From: Flavobacteriales bacterium 33_180_T64
Lineage (GTDB): Bacteria; Bacteroidota; Bacteroidia; Flavobacteriales; Flavobacteriaceae
DNA length: 64,000 bases
Reading direction: 5' to 3'
Assembly: GCA_002162685.1 (NCBI GenBank)
Contig: MAAQ01000018.1
Coordinates: forward strand, 62,001 to 126,000
A program made the translations under genes and the position numbers. Below, in pieces: positions 1 to 9,245 of the stretch. The notes under the pieces are model-generated. The model was not told the DNA's origin. It worked only from the letters and a program-made list of their open reading frames with translations, and made no database searches. The first letter of the stretch is position 1. Every line of letters starts with the position of its first letter.

Positions 1-306
1 AAATTACAAGATAGAGGTAAGTTTTTTGTAGATCCAGGAGAAGATATTTATGAAGGTCAAGTGATTGGAGAGAATTCTCGTGGTGATGATATGGCTGTTA
101 ATGTAACTAAAACTAAAAAATTAAGTAACGTACGTAGTTCTGGTGCTGATGATAAAGCGAAAATTGTACCTGCAATTAAGTTTTCTTTAGAAGAAGCTTT
201 AGAATACATCCAAAAAGATGAGTATGTAGAAGTTACACCTAAGCATTTAAGATTACGTAAAATTTACTTGACAGAAGTAGAGCGTAAACGTAATAAGAAT
301 ATTTAA
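1..306 (+). CDS. typA: Ribosome-associated GTPase TypA/BipA, C-terminal end (partial)
   Basis: The reading frame is open from base 1 to a TAA at 304-306 and encodes about 101 residues, so the gene begins before the window. The segment reads like the end of TypA/BipA: DPGEDIYEGQVIGENSR, then RSSGADDKAKI, then the family tail SLEEALEYI...VEVTPKHLRLRK. This part is the C-terminal domain that contacts the ribosome; the GTPase domain lies outside the window. TypA is a translational GTPase involved in 50S assembly and stress growth. The internal ATG/GTG codons are not starts. A terminator follows 20 bases after the stop, so typA ends its transcript here. Confidence 0.93.
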   Translation, partial: KLQDRGKFFVDPGEDIYEGQVIGENSRGDDMAVNVTKTKKLSNVRSSGADDKAKIVPAIKFSLEEALEYIQKDEYVEVTPKHLRLRKIYLTEVERKRNKNI

Positions 307-326
307 TTAGTTAGATATTGATATAT

Positions 327-361
327 AAAAAAAGGAATCCTAACTTAGGGTTCCTTTTTTG
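327..361 (+). terminator. Rho-independent terminator of typA
   Basis: A run of A, then GGAATCC, a short loop and GGGTTCC followed by six or more T. The stem carries one G-T pair. It lies directly after the typA stop and separates typA from the polysaccharide locus. Confidence 0.85.
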
Positions 362-473
362 TTTATTGCTATTTAATGAATATTCAATTTTTTATGATTA
401 AATGAATACAGTTAAATTAGTGTTTTTAATTACATCAAAGAAAAGAATGTACTAAGTGAAATAAATATATAAA

Positions 474-1028
474 ATGAAGTTTCTCGATAGAGTTTTAAGG
501 CATTGGAGGGTTAGTGTTGGAAGTCGATATATTAGACCTAATGATAAGGTTTTGGATATTGGTTGTTTTGATGGATACTTATTTGAAACACTCCATAGTA
601 AGCCTATTCAACCAAGTATCGGACTAGATCCTTTGTTGAAAACGGTAACTACTAAAGGGAAACACACTTTAATTCCTGGGAAATTCCCCGAGAATGTGCC
701 AGAAAATAGTGAAATTGATTGTATTGTTATGTTAGCAGTTTTAGAGCATATTCCTAGAGAACAACAAAAAATGTTCAATCAAGATTTTTTTAGAGTATTA
801 AATTCTTCAGGTCGTGTTATTATAACTGTACCATCTCCATTTGTTGATTATATCTTAGCAGCTTTAACTAAACTCAGATTGATTGATGGTATGTCTGTAG
901 ATGAACATTATGGTTTTAAAATTGATGAGGTTTTTTCATTACTTGATAAGCAGAAATTTAAATTAGTGAAACACAAAAAATTTCAGTTTGGACTTAATAA
1001 TTTATTCGTATTTGAAAAACTTAGCTAG
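474..1028 (+). CDS. Class I SAM-dependent methyltransferase
   Basis: A 184-residue protein with a Rossmann-type SAM-binding start: motif I is VLDIGCFDGYL at residues 26-36, an acidic residue ends strand 2 (GLDPL at 50-54), and IVMLAVLEHIP at 84-94 is the typical post-motif segment of Methyltransf_11/23 families. The protein is short and has no N-terminal recognition domain. The substrate is unknown. Its place at the edge of a glycan locus suggests methylation of a sugar or lipid carrier intermediate, which is inference. It is transcribed alone on the plus strand, facing a minus-strand GT2 gene 27 bases further on. Confidence 0.8.
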   Translation: MKFLDRVLRHWRVSVGSRYIRPNDKVLDIGCFDGYLFETLHSKPIQPSIGLDPLLKTVTTKGKHTLIPGKFPENVPENSEIDCIVMLAVLEHIPREQQKMFNQDFFRVLNSSGRVIITVPSPFVDYILAALTKLRLIDGMSVDEHYGFKIDEVFSLLDKQKFKLVKHKKFQFGLNNLFVFEKLS

Positions 1029-1055
1029 TATTTGAATTTCTCTTTATACTTATTA

Positions 1056-2213
1056 TCAAGTTTTACTTTTCAAACTTAGGATACTAAAAAACAAGCTGAA
1101 TAAAATAATTTGAATGCCTAATAATATTGTAAATACTGCAGGTATTATTATTCTAAAAGTATTTGAAGGATTAAGGTTTCCGTAGTTTACAGACTCCCAA
1201 AAAAACAAGCCTTTAACGCTTAAAATAACACCAACAAGTAATAAAATAACACCAGCGATAAGCCCTTTTTCCAAATTTAGGTATTTGAATAAATTAGTGT
1301 ATCTACTGCTTTTTGGTAATAGCCCATTTTCAACAGCAAAAATTTTAGTTAAAGCATAAAAAATAAAAAATTGAAATCCTATAAGAGACATGCTTGAGGT
1401 ATACAATAAAGTATGAATATCAAACATGATATTATCAATAGCGATGGGTTTTATGATAAGAATGATAGAACTTATTAAACCAAAAATTAATAAGAATAGG
1501 CTAGGATAAAGAAATAACCATTTTGGGCTATAGAGTAATAAAAAGCGTAAGTGTCTCCAACCGTCACTCCATGTATTTAGGTGAGGAGGTCTAGTTCTTC
1601 CATCTTTATGGAGAATTGTAGGGACTTCTGTGATCGTAAGGTTGTTAAGTTTTGATTTTACAATCATTTCTGAAGCAAACTCCATTCCAGTTGTTTTTAA
1701 CTCCATTTTTGAAAATGCAGCTTTTGAAAAGCCTCTTAATCCACAATGAAAGTCTCCTATTTTTATTCTAAAAAATAATTTACCAGTAAATGATAATACA
1801 GGGTTTCCAAGATATTTATGTAGAAAAGGCATGGCTCCTTTTTTAATGCCACCTTTAAACCGGTTTCCCATAACTAAATCATAACCTTCTCTAAGCTTTT
1901 CTAGAAATGGCATTAATTTTTCAAAATCATAACTATCATCTGCATCGGCCATTATGATATAATCACCTTGAGCAGTATTAATACCCCCTTTAAGAGCATT
2001 TCCGTAGCCTTTGTCTTTTACATGTACAACTTTAGCATTGAGCTTTGTTGCAATATTGATAGAGTCATCTGTACTGCCGTTATCAGCGATTATAATTTCT
2101 CCAACTACATTGTTTTTGTTTAAAAAATCTTGGGCCTTAGAAATGCATATTGCAAGTGTCTCTTCTTCATTTAAACACGGCATTACTATTGAAAGTTCAG
2201 TTTTTGATTCCAT
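1056..2213 (-). CDS. GT2 glycosyltransferase, polyprenol-phosphate sugar synthase type, with C-terminal membrane helices
   Basis: 385 residues. The N-terminal GT-A domain shows VMPCLNEEETL at 10-20, DNGSTDDS at 44-51 and the DXD metal site MADADDSY at 88-95. It resembles dolichol/undecaprenyl-phosphate glycosyltransferases (DPM1/GtrB/DPG synthase-like). About four hydrophobic helices follow after residue 220. Such enzymes move a hexose from a nucleotide sugar to polyprenyl phosphate at the inner membrane. The start codon overlaps the end of the upstream multi-helix protein by 17 bases, so the two are co-transcribed. The pair fits a lipid-linked sugar donor enzyme and its GT-C user. The sugar is not predictable from the sequence. 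Confidence 0.85.
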   Translation of the reverse strand: MESKTELSIVMPCLNEEETLAICISKAQDFLNKNNVVGEIIIADNGSTDDSINIATKLNAKVVHVKDKGYGNALKGGINTAQGDYIIMADADDSYDFEKLMPFLEKLREGYDLVMGNRFKGGIKKGAMPFLHKYLGNPVLSFTGKLFFRIKIGDFHCGLRGFSKAAFSKMELKTTGMEFASEMIVKSKLNNLTITEVPTILHKDGRTRPPHLNTWSDGWRHLRFLLLYSPKWLFLYPSLFLLIFGLISSIILIIKPIAIDNIMFDIHTLLYTSSMSLIGFQFFIFYALTKIFAVENGLLPKSSRYTNLFKYLNLEKGLIAGVILLLVGVILSVKGLFFWESVNYGNLNPSNTFRIIIPAVFTILLGIQIILFSLFFSILSLKSKT

Positions 2214-3510
2214 GTTTTAAAAGTTTAATTAGAATTATAAATATTAAAAATAGCAATGCGTAATTATAGAATAAGTACCTTATTATGGAATGACTAGCAA
2301 AGGCAACTAACATTGCATTTGCTAGCGCTAGTGCAGATAAAATAAACAATAAAATATACCATTTGTTATTGGTGTTAATTAAAAATTTAATCAAACTAAA
2401 AAGGAATACCAAAACCATTAGAATAGCTAAGTAACTAGAATAAAAGCCATGTGAGATGTTAGCGAAGTATAGTTGTAGCCATTTATTAAAATTAGCTTTA
2501 ATAAGTGTTAGTGTTAAATTTTTACACGTTTTTTCAATTTTATAATAAGATTTTGCATGTGCGTAGTTTGTGCTCTCCTTATATTGGGTTTCTTTTTGAT
2601 AGTAATAATCTTTACCTAAAGCATGAATGGTATGATTGCAAATTGGAGGAACATTGTTGTGAAAATAGTTATAATATTGAGTGTAATACTGCAGGTCGTT
2701 CTGCGATGAAAGCAATAAATTTTCTTGTGAAAGTTTGTTATAACACATTTCAAAAATTCTTCTATCATTGTCATTTTTTATGTGGTTTTTGTCTTCACTT
2801 TTAGAGACATAGAATGCTAATCCTGAAGCAGAAACAAAACCAAAAGGGGTAGTCATGAAAATACCATCTTTTAGTTTGTGATAAGTAGATTCAGTCAAAA
2901 TAAGAAGAATTGGCATACAAACTAGTATTGCTGATTTTAGAATTACATGTCGGATTGGAAATTGATTTTTGTTCTTAAAGAAATAAACAAAAGCAAATAT
3001 AAAAGGAGTTAAAATAAATTGACCTCTTGTAAAAGTTAGGGCAAAATAAAACCCTATTAGAATAATCCATTTTTTTTTGTTTTCATTAAATATGATATCC
3101 AAGCCATATGCGACAAATAATAAATATAAGCCATAGCTAATGCCTTCTGGGCAAATATTATTTGCAACTGATAGAGGTTTAAAAAAAGGGAACAATAAAA
3201 TTATGAATAAAACGACTTTGGAACTCCTATTAAGCTTGAGTGTTTTAGATGTTTTTTTTAAGAAAATATGCACTGCAAATAAGCTAAATGTTGCCTGAAA
3301 AATTAAAACACTTATGTCAAAAAGGCTATTGAAAAAAAAATAAAAAGTTTTTAAGAATATAACATATCCTAAATGTCTGTACGGCAAGGCATTGATATAG
3401 CTTCTTGTATCAGGAGAATATATGGCATCATTGGTAATTACAAATAAAAAAACAATGAAATAAACAAGCCATAAAAAGGATTGTTTATTAAGTATACGCT
3501 TATATTTCAA
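2197..3510 (-). CDS. Multi-spanning membrane protein, probable GT-C-like glycosyltransferase
   Basis: 437 residues with roughly ten to eleven hydrophobic helices. After the first helix comes SPDTRSYINALPYRHLGY, a loop with acidic and aromatic residues like the first periplasmic loop of GT-C enzymes (ArnT/PMT/GT39-like). A large soluble loop lies around residues 225-330. It is not a clear member of a named family; a Wzy-type polymerase is the main alternative, since no other polymerase candidate is seen in the locus. Its gene overlaps the downstream polyprenol-phosphate GT2, which favours a role in using a lipid-linked sugar on the periplasmic side. A TATATTTG -7 box lies just upstream of its start. 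Confidence 0.6.
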   Translation of the reverse strand: MKYKRILNKQSFLWLVYFIVFLFVITNDAIYSPDTRSYINALPYRHLGYVIFLKTFYFFFNSLFDISVLIFQATFSLFAVHIFLKKTSKTLKLNRSSKVVLFIILLFPFFKPLSVANNICPEGISYGLYLLFVAYGLDIIFNENKKKWIILIGFYFALTFTRGQFILTPFIFAFVYFFKNKNQFPIRHVILKSAILVCMPILLILTESTYHKLKDGIFMTTPFGFVSASGLAFYVSKSEDKNHIKNDNDRRIFEMCYNKLSQENLLLSSQNDLQYYTQYYNYFHNNVPPICNHTIHALGKDYYYQKETQYKESTNYAHAKSYYKIEKTCKNLTLTLIKANFNKWLQLYFANISHGFYSSYLAILMVLVFLFSLIKFLINTNNKWYILLFILSALALANAMLVAFASHSIIRYLFYNYALLFLIFIILIKLLKHGIKN

Positions 3511-3530
3511 AATATAGTTTTATAGATAAT

Positions 3531-3538
3531 CAAATATA
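3531..3538 (-). promoter_or_regulatory. -7 promoter box for the GT-C/GT2 pair
   Basis: On the minus strand the bases read TATATTTG, a full match to the Bacteroidota -7 consensus TAnnTTTG, 20 bases before the ATG at 3510. No clear -33 TTG is seen. Confidence 0.5.
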
Positions 3539-3727
3539 AAATAATTGAAGCTAAAACAGATTCTAAGATTTAAAAATATTGTATTTTAGACATGTTCAAA
3601 GCCTTTAATTATTTATATCAAACAGAATACATTTAATATAATACGATATCATCCAGATAGTTATGTTATTTGGAATGATTTTGTCGCTAATTCTAAAAGC
3701 GCCACATTTTTATTTCATAGAGATTTT

Positions 3728-4579
3728 ATGGCGTATCATCAAGATCGATTTGAAGATTTTTCTTTGATGATATATAAAAATGAAAGCCTTCTAGCATTAT
3801 TTCCAGCGAATAGAGTTAATAATGTGGTTTATTCTCATCAAGGTTTAACTTATGGTGATTTAATATATCTTGATATTTTAGATTTTAATACGAGACAAAC
3901 AATTTGTAAGATGTTATTGGATCATTTATCTAGGCATCATATCAAGTCTATAATTATAAAAACGTTGCCAGAGTTTTATCACTCAGATTTGTTTAGTAAG
4001 ACTTCGTGTTTTCAAAGCATAAAAAAGGTTTCTGTAATTAAGAAAAATAGAGTATTGGCAATTGATTATAATGGTAATTTTAAAATTCATAAAACGAAAG
4101 TTAAGCGTTATAAGAAGATAGAGTCTAGTGGGTTTAATATTAGACAAAATGAATCAGAGTTTGAGGTATTTTGGAATTCTATTTTAATTCCGCGATTAAA
4201 AGAAAAACATAACTCACAACCCGTACATAGTTTATCTGAAATATTATTTTTGCATCATAAATTTGAAAATGAAATTATTCAGTATACGATATATCAAGAG
4301 GATGAACTGCTAGCTGGAATTACTATTTTTAAAAAAGGAAAAGTTGTGAAATCCCAATATGGTATGGCTTCAGTTAATGGAGAGAAGCTGAATGCACTAG
4401 ATATGCTTTTTGTATATTTAATTTATAAATGCCAAGACGAAGGAATAGAATATTTCTCTATGGGAACAGTTAACAACGATTCTAAGATAGGTTACAGTGA
4501 AGGTATGCTGAAACAAAAACAAGAATTGGGTTGCAGTATGTATTCTCAAGATATATTGAAAGTGATACTACATGATTAA
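3728..4579 (+). CDS. GNAT/FemAB-like N-acyltransferase of the polysaccharide locus
   Basis: 283 residues from the first in-frame ATG. The fold is FemAB/GNAT-like, as in many flavobacterial glycan loci just before a DegT aminotransferase. Conserved features are [10 protein letters not shown] near the start, a substrate loop near RLKEKH, and a C-terminal FSMGTVNND...[10 protein letters not shown] segment. The frame is open upstream to 3590 and encodes IRYHPDSYVIWNDF and [13 protein letters not shown], which look like the family's own N-terminus. The true start is therefore probably a non-ATG codon (ATT/ATC/ATA between 3608 and 3641), or an error hides the ATG. The gene overlaps the aminotransferase by 8 bases. 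Its likely role is acylation of the amino sugar made by that enzyme, which is inference. Confidence 0.75.
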   Translation: MAYHQDRFEDFSLMIYKNESLLALFPANRVNNVVYSHQGLTYGDLIYLDILDFNTRQTICKMLLDHLSRHHIKSIIIKTLPEFYHSDLFSKTSCFQSIKKVSVIKKNRVLAIDYNGNFKIHKTKVKRYKKIESSGFNIRQNESEFEVFWNSILIPRLKEKHNSQPVHSLSEILFLHHKFENEIIQYTIYQEDELLAGITIFKKGKVVKSQYGMASVNGEKLNALDMLFVYLIYKCQDEGIEYFSMGTVNNDSKIGYSEGMLKQKQELGCSMYSQDILKVILHD

Positions 4580-5675
4580 ATTTTTAGATTTAAATAAAAT
4601 TAATTCGAGGTTTGAAGATGCGTTTTCATTACAATTCAAATCTTTTTTAAATTCAGGGTATTACATCAAAGGTGCTCAAGTAAAAAGCTTTGAAGATCAT
4701 TATGCACGCTTTTGTGGAACCAAATATTGTATTGGTGTCGCTAATGGATTAGATGCGCTTACTCTTATTTTTAAAGGGTATATAGAGTTAGGAAATCTAA
4801 AAGAAAATGATGAAGTTATTATTCCGGCAAATACTTACATAGCAACAATATTAGCTGTGATTAATTCTGGATTAAAGCCTGTTTTTGTCGAGCCAGAAGA
4901 AACGACATATAACATTTCTCCTTCTGAAATTGAAAAACATATTACACCTAAAGTAAAAGCGATTTTAGCAGTTCATTTATATGGACAATTAGCAGATATG
5001 CATGCGATTAATCGTATTGCTAAACAGCATAACTTATTAGTCATTGAAGATGCTGCTCAAGCTCATGGAGCTGTTTTGTCTTCCGAAGGAAAAAAAGCAG
5101 GTAATTTATCTCATGCAGCTGGATTTAGTTTTTATCCAACAAAAAACCTGGGAGCATTAGGCGATGCTGGAGCAATTACAACAAATGATAAAAAATTGGC
5201 AGATTGTATTGCATTACTTCATAATTATGGGAGTTCGAAAAAATATGTCAATGAGAAAATAGGTGTTAATAGTCGGTTAGATGAATTGCAAGCAGGGTTT
5301 TTAAATATAAAACTTAAGCATCTTGATGCCGATAATAATAGAAGACGTGCCATTGCTAAACACTATCTGTCTACAATAAATAACCCTAAAATTAGCTTGC
5401 CTTTTTACGATGGTTCCGATAACCATATATTTCATGTGTTTTTAGTTAGGGTTGCGCATAGAGAAGATTTTACTAACTATTTAGATCAGAATAAAATAGG
5501 CTATTTAATACACTACCCAATTGCGCCACATCATCAAAAAGCATTATTGCAATATAAATCTTTATATTTGCCGATCACAGAAGCGATTCATGAAACAGTG
5601 GTAAGCATACCAATGAGTCCTGTGATGACTAATAATGAGATTGAAACAATTGCTAATGCCTTAAATCTTTATTAA
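4572..5675 (+). CDS. DegT/DnrJ/EryC1/StrS sugar aminotransferase (FdtB/QdtB-like)
   Basis: 367 residues, full length for the PLP-dependent fold type I sugar aminotransferases. Visible features: GVANGLDAL at 55-63 (phosphate binding), PANTYIAT at 85-92, EDAAQAHGA at 159-167, and the PLP lysine K191 in [13 protein letters not shown]. The family converts a keto group on a dTDP- or UDP-sugar to an amine with glutamate as donor. With the FdtA-type ketoisomerase at 11281-11676, a 3-keto-6-deoxyhexose substrate is the best guess (Fuc3N or Qui3N product). The gene overlaps the acyltransferase by 8 bases and is followed at once by a flippase gene, so all belong to one operon. Confidence 0.9.
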   Translation: MIKFLDLNKINSRFEDAFSLQFKSFLNSGYYIKGAQVKSFEDHYARFCGTKYCIGVANGLDALTLIFKGYIELGNLKENDEVIIPANTYIATILAVINSGLKPVFVEPEETTYNISPSEIEKHITPKVKAILAVHLYGQLADMHAINRIAKQHNLLVIEDAAQAHGAVLSSEGKKAGNLSHAAGFSFYPTKNLGALGDAGAITTNDKKLADCIALLHNYGSSKKYVNEKIGVNSRLDELQAGFLNIKLKHLDADNNRRRAIAKHYLSTINNPKISLPFYDGSDNHIFHVFLVRVAHREDFTNYLDQNKIGYLIHYPIAPHHQKALLQYKSLYLPITEAIHETVVSIPMSPVMTNNEIETIANALNLY

Positions 5676-6983
5676 TTGAAGAACTTAATAAAATACATTA
5701 ATACTAATGTATTGTTTAAAGTTGCGCATCTTAATTCGGCAACAATAATTACTAAAATAATAGCTGGTATTTTGACTTCAAAAGCCATAGCTATATTTAT
5801 TGGCGTTGAAGGAATGGCGCTTATTGGTAACCTTAGAAATTTTCTTAGTGCCATTCAATCTATTTCAATTCTTGGCTTTTATAATGGTGTTGTTAAGACT
5901 ATCGCTAAGTTTAAAGAGGACAATGTAAAGTTAAGTCAAACCTTGTCCACAGCATATTATACCTGTTTTTTTTCTACTGTTTTAGTTGCATTTCTTTGTT
6001 ATTATAATGCACAGTATGTTAATGATGTGTTGTTTTCGTCAAATTATAATTTTGCCTATATCATAAAAATCATGGCATTAGCCTTGCCGTTTTATGCTTT
6101 GAATATGATGAGTTTTTCTATCATGAATGGGTTTTCTAACTATAAAATGTTGCTCATTATAAATATTATAGGTCAAATATTAGGCTTGTTAGTAACCTTG
6201 CTTTTAATTTATGAAAATCATATCGATGGCGCTCTAATTGCTGCTGTTGTGGCACCTTCACTTATATTTTTAATTACGTTGGTTGGTATTATAAATAGAA
6301 GAAATTTGATGACCTATATCAAAACGGATCATATTAATTTTGATATATTAAAGTTATTTGGACCTTATGCGGCTATGGCTTTAGTTACAGCAATTGCATT
6401 GCCTGTGATTTCTATTTGTATTCGTAATTATATTATTGCTGAAGTCGGTTTGAAAGAAGCTGGTTATTGGGAAGCAATGAATAGAATATCAGATTATTAT
6501 TTGATGTTTATTACATCAATAATTACACTATACATTGTGCCAAGATTTAGTGAAATTGATTCTAAAAAAGAATTTAGAAAAGAAGTCTTTGGCTTCTATA
6601 AATCGGTAATGCCAATTTTTGGTTTAGGACTTATTCTCCTTTATTTTTTGAAGCCTTTTCTTGTGCCTTTAATTTTTTCTGAAGAGTTTAAACCCGTTGA
6701 GAACTTGTTTTTATGGCAGCTTTTAGGTGATTTTGTTAAAGTCTTATCTATTGTTATTGCGTATCAATTTTTGGCTAAAAAGATGTTTACTCACTTTATT
6801 ATTATTGAAGTCTTTTTGGTTGTGATGTTATACATTTCAAGCATATATCTCATTGATGTTTTTGGAGTAAAAGGTGCCGTTATTGGACATTTTATAAGTT
6901 ATTTAATGCATTATGGTATTGTGTTGCTTATTTTTGGAACATCGCTTTTTGGAATTATTCCAGAAGAGTCGGAAGCATCTTAA
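5676..6983 (+). CDS. wzx: Wzx-type polysaccharide flippase (MATE-like fold), first copy
   Basis: 435 residues with about twelve hydrophobic helices and an N-terminal block typical of the Bacteroidota O-antigen translocase family (NSATIITKIIAGILTSKAIA, then GVEGMALIGNL). It is expected to flip undecaprenyl-linked oligosaccharide across the inner membrane. The start is a TTG placed directly after the TAA of the aminotransferase; the next methionine (residue 47) falls inside the first conserved helix, so TTG is preferred. It is followed 16 bases later by a second flippase of the same broad family but low similarity, an unusual tandem. Confidence 0.85.
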   Translation: MKNLIKYINTNVLFKVAHLNSATIITKIIAGILTSKAIAIFIGVEGMALIGNLRNFLSAIQSISILGFYNGVVKTIAKFKEDNVKLSQTLSTAYYTCFFSTVLVAFLCYYNAQYVNDVLFSSNYNFAYIIKIMALALPFYALNMMSFSIMNGFSNYKMLLIINIIGQILGLLVTLLLIYENHIDGALIAAVVAPSLIFLITLVGIINRRNLMTYIKTDHINFDILKLFGPYAAMALVTAIALPVISICIRNYIIAEVGLKEAGYWEAMNRISDYYLMFITSIITLYIVPRFSEIDSKKEFRKEVFGFYKSVMPIFGLGLILLYFLKPFLVPLIFSEEFKPVENLFLWQLLGDFVKVLSIVIAYQFLAKKMFTHFIIIEVFLVVMLYISSIYLIDVFGVKGAVIGHFISYLMHYGIVLLIFGTSLFGIIPEESEAS

Positions 6984-6999
6984 CTAGATATCGGGTTTA

Positions 7000-8481
7000 A
7001 TGCCTAAACAAAATAACGATTATATAAGTATTCTTAAATCTACATCTCTTTTTGGAGTTGTACAGGTGTTTAGTATTCTAATTTCTATTATAAGATCTAA
7101 AGTTATTGCCATTTGGATAGGGCCTATTGGCATAGGTGTAATTGGTCTTTTAAACTCTACAATTGGGTTAATTGGAGAATTCACAAAGTTAGGTATAGAT
7201 ACTACTGCTGTCAGAGACATAGCTTATGCAAAAAGTAATGATAGAGAGCGTATACCTATTGTTGTTTCATCACTGCGAAAAATAGTTTGGTTTACAGGAT
7301 TATTAGGTGTAATAGTTACATTGATTTCATCACCATTATTAAGTAAATTAGCTTTTGGTAATTATGATTATACCTTAGCATTTGTACTGATTTCAACGAC
7401 GCTATTATTTAAACAATTATCAAGTGGTCAATTAGCAATATTGCAAGGTTTAAAAAAGTTACGGTTTTTAGCTAAAGCAAATTTAATAGCTAATTTTATA
7501 GGACTGCTTATTACATTGCCACTCTACTATTATTTTAGAATAGATGCAATTGTTCCATCAATTATTATCATATCAATTGTTAATTTATTTTTTAGTTGGT
7601 GGTATTCAAGACAAATTAAAATAAAATCAATTAAGGTTTCTAATAGAGAAGCTTTAAGCGAAGGCAGGCAAATGCTTAAACTAGGGTTTATGTTAAGTCT
7701 AAGAGGTTTAATAAGTTTAGCAGCACTCTATGCATTGCAAATTTTTATTAGCAGATTTGGTAGTGTCACACAAGTAGGGTTTTATACAGCAGGATTTGTA
7801 ATATTAAACTCTTATGTAGGATTAATATTTAATGCAATGCGTACAGATTATTTCCCAAGATTGATGACTATTATTGATGATGAAGTCAAAGTTCGAAATA
7901 TCGTCATGAAACAATCGCTAATAGCATTATTAATTGTGACTCCTATTATTGTTTTGTTTTTAACTTTGGCTCCAACCGTTGTTGAAGTTCTATATTCTGA
8001 AGAATTTTTAGTTATAGTTGGTATGGTTAGTTGGGGGATTTTAGCAACAGTTTTTAAGTGTGTGTCATGGTCTATGGGTTATGTGATTTTAGCAAAAGGA
8101 GATTCTGGTCTTTTTATAAAAACGGCTGTACTTTTTAATATCTTACTGTTCTCAATTAGCGCTATTGGTTATTCTTATTATGGCTTAGTTGGTTTAGGGG
8201 TTGGCTTTTTGATTTACTATATCTTACACTTTTTAATTGTCAAATTTATAACCTATAAAACCTATAATCTGTATTTTAATAAGGAGTTTTATTTTGTTTT
8301 TTTTATGAGTATTTTGTTTTGTTTTATTGCCTTTTTTGCAATTTTCCTAGAGCAAATAGTGCTAAAATACTCATTGATGATATTAGTGATTTTAATTTCA
8401 ACTATATTTACAATACTTCAATTAAATAAAAGAATTAATATTATTGAAACTTTTAAAGACTTTAAGAATAGAAAAAACTAA
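7000..8481 (+). CDS. Wzx-type polysaccharide flippase, second copy
   Basis: 493 residues with about fourteen hydrophobic helices. It opens with KSTSLFGVVQVFSILISII, then RSKVIAIWIGPIGIGVIGLL, a pattern also seen in the preceding flippase (SKAIAIFIGVEGMALIG), so the two are related MATE-fold exporters. The large MATE-like core and C-terminal helices are complete. The role is probably flipping of a lipid-linked glycan; with two flippases in one operon, one may serve a different glycan or a modified repeat unit, which is inference. Its stop and the next start share one base (TAATG), a sign of translational coupling with the acyltransferase. Confidence 0.85.
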   Translation: MPKQNNDYISILKSTSLFGVVQVFSILISIIRSKVIAIWIGPIGIGVIGLLNSTIGLIGEFTKLGIDTTAVRDIAYAKSNDRERIPIVVSSLRKIVWFTGLLGVIVTLISSPLLSKLAFGNYDYTLAFVLISTTLLFKQLSSGQLAILQGLKKLRFLAKANLIANFIGLLITLPLYYYFRIDAIVPSIIIISIVNLFFSWWYSRQIKIKSIKVSNREALSEGRQMLKLGFMLSLRGLISLAALYALQIFISRFGSVTQVGFYTAGFVILNSYVGLIFNAMRTDYFPRLMTIIDDEVKVRNIVMKQSLIALLIVTPIIVLFLTLAPTVVEVLYSEEFLVIVGMVSWGILATVFKCVSWSMGYVILAKGDSGLFIKTAVLFNILLFSISAIGYSYYGLVGLGVGFLIYYILHFLIVKFITYKTYNLYFNKEFYFVFFMSILFCFIAFFAIFLEQIVLKYSLMILVILISTIFTILQLNKRINIIETFKDFKNRKN

Positions 8482-9245
8482 TGAAATTTCTTAAAACTAT
8501 TTACTTCTCAATTAAGCTACGCTACTTAAGGTTTAAATTTTATTTAAGTATCAACTGGGTAAAAACGTTGTATTTTAATTATAAAATGCTTCCTTTTAGT
8601 CAAGCTAAAAAAATACCATTTTATTTTTTTGGGCGAGTTAAATTCTCTAATCTTAAAGGAGAAGTTGTCATTGACGCACCAATAAAAAAAGGGATGGTTG
8701 GTTTTGGTCAAAAGTTTGAAAGACGCTCTGTTTCAAAAGGGATAGCAGAAATGAATATTCAAGGTAAAATTGTATTTAAAGGCTATGCACATATAGGTAA
8801 AGATTGCTATATAGGTGTTGACAAAAATGCCTATTGTGAAATTGGTGATATGAGCTGTTTTGGATCTGATGTTACCTTACAATCCTGTGACGAAATTATA
8901 ATGGGTAAATGGACTAGAATTGGATATGAGTCTCAAGTTTTTGATACAAATGCTCATCAAATGATGAATACCTTAACAGGTGAACATTATGCAAAAACTG
9001 GAAAGATTAAATTAGGTAATTATAATTCTATATCTAATAGAGTGTCAATAATGCCTAACACAAAAACACCAGATTATTGTGTTATTGCATCTAATAGCCT
9101 TTGTAATAAAGATTATACGTATCACGGAAGTAATGTTTTGCTTGGAGGAATTCCGTTAAAACTTTTAAAAGATAATTATTCTAGAGATTGGGACGGTGAA
9201 GAGGAGCGAATGATAAGGCATTTAATCAAAAAATATTTGTTTTAA
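8481..9245 (+). CDS. Left-handed beta-helix (hexapeptide repeat) acyltransferase
   Basis: 254 residues. The first 70 or so are basic and non-repetitive; residues 75-225 show hexapeptide-like turns (AHIGKDCYIGV, CEIGDMSCFGSDV, KLGNYNSISNRVSI, VIASNSLCNKD) of the LbH fold used by CoA-dependent O- or N-acetyltransferases. The insert DTNAHQMMN carries the kind of histidine used for catalysis in this family. It is coupled to the flippase gene by a one-base overlap and converges with the following minus-strand gene over 4 bases. It may be the FdtC-like acetylase of the 3-amino sugar or an O-acetylase; the sequence does not decide. Confidence 0.8.
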   Translation: MKFLKTIYFSIKLRYLRFKFYLSINWVKTLYFNYKMLPFSQAKKIPFYFFGRVKFSNLKGEVVIDAPIKKGMVGFGQKFERRSVSKGIAEMNIQGKIVFKGYAHIGKDCYIGVDKNAYCEIGDMSCFGSDVTLQSCDEIIMGKWTRIGYESQVFDTNAHQMMNTLTGEHYAKTGKIKLGNYNSISNRVSIMPNTKTPDYCVIASNSLCNKDYTYHGSNVLLGGIPLKLLKDNYSRDWDGEEERMIRHLIKKYLF

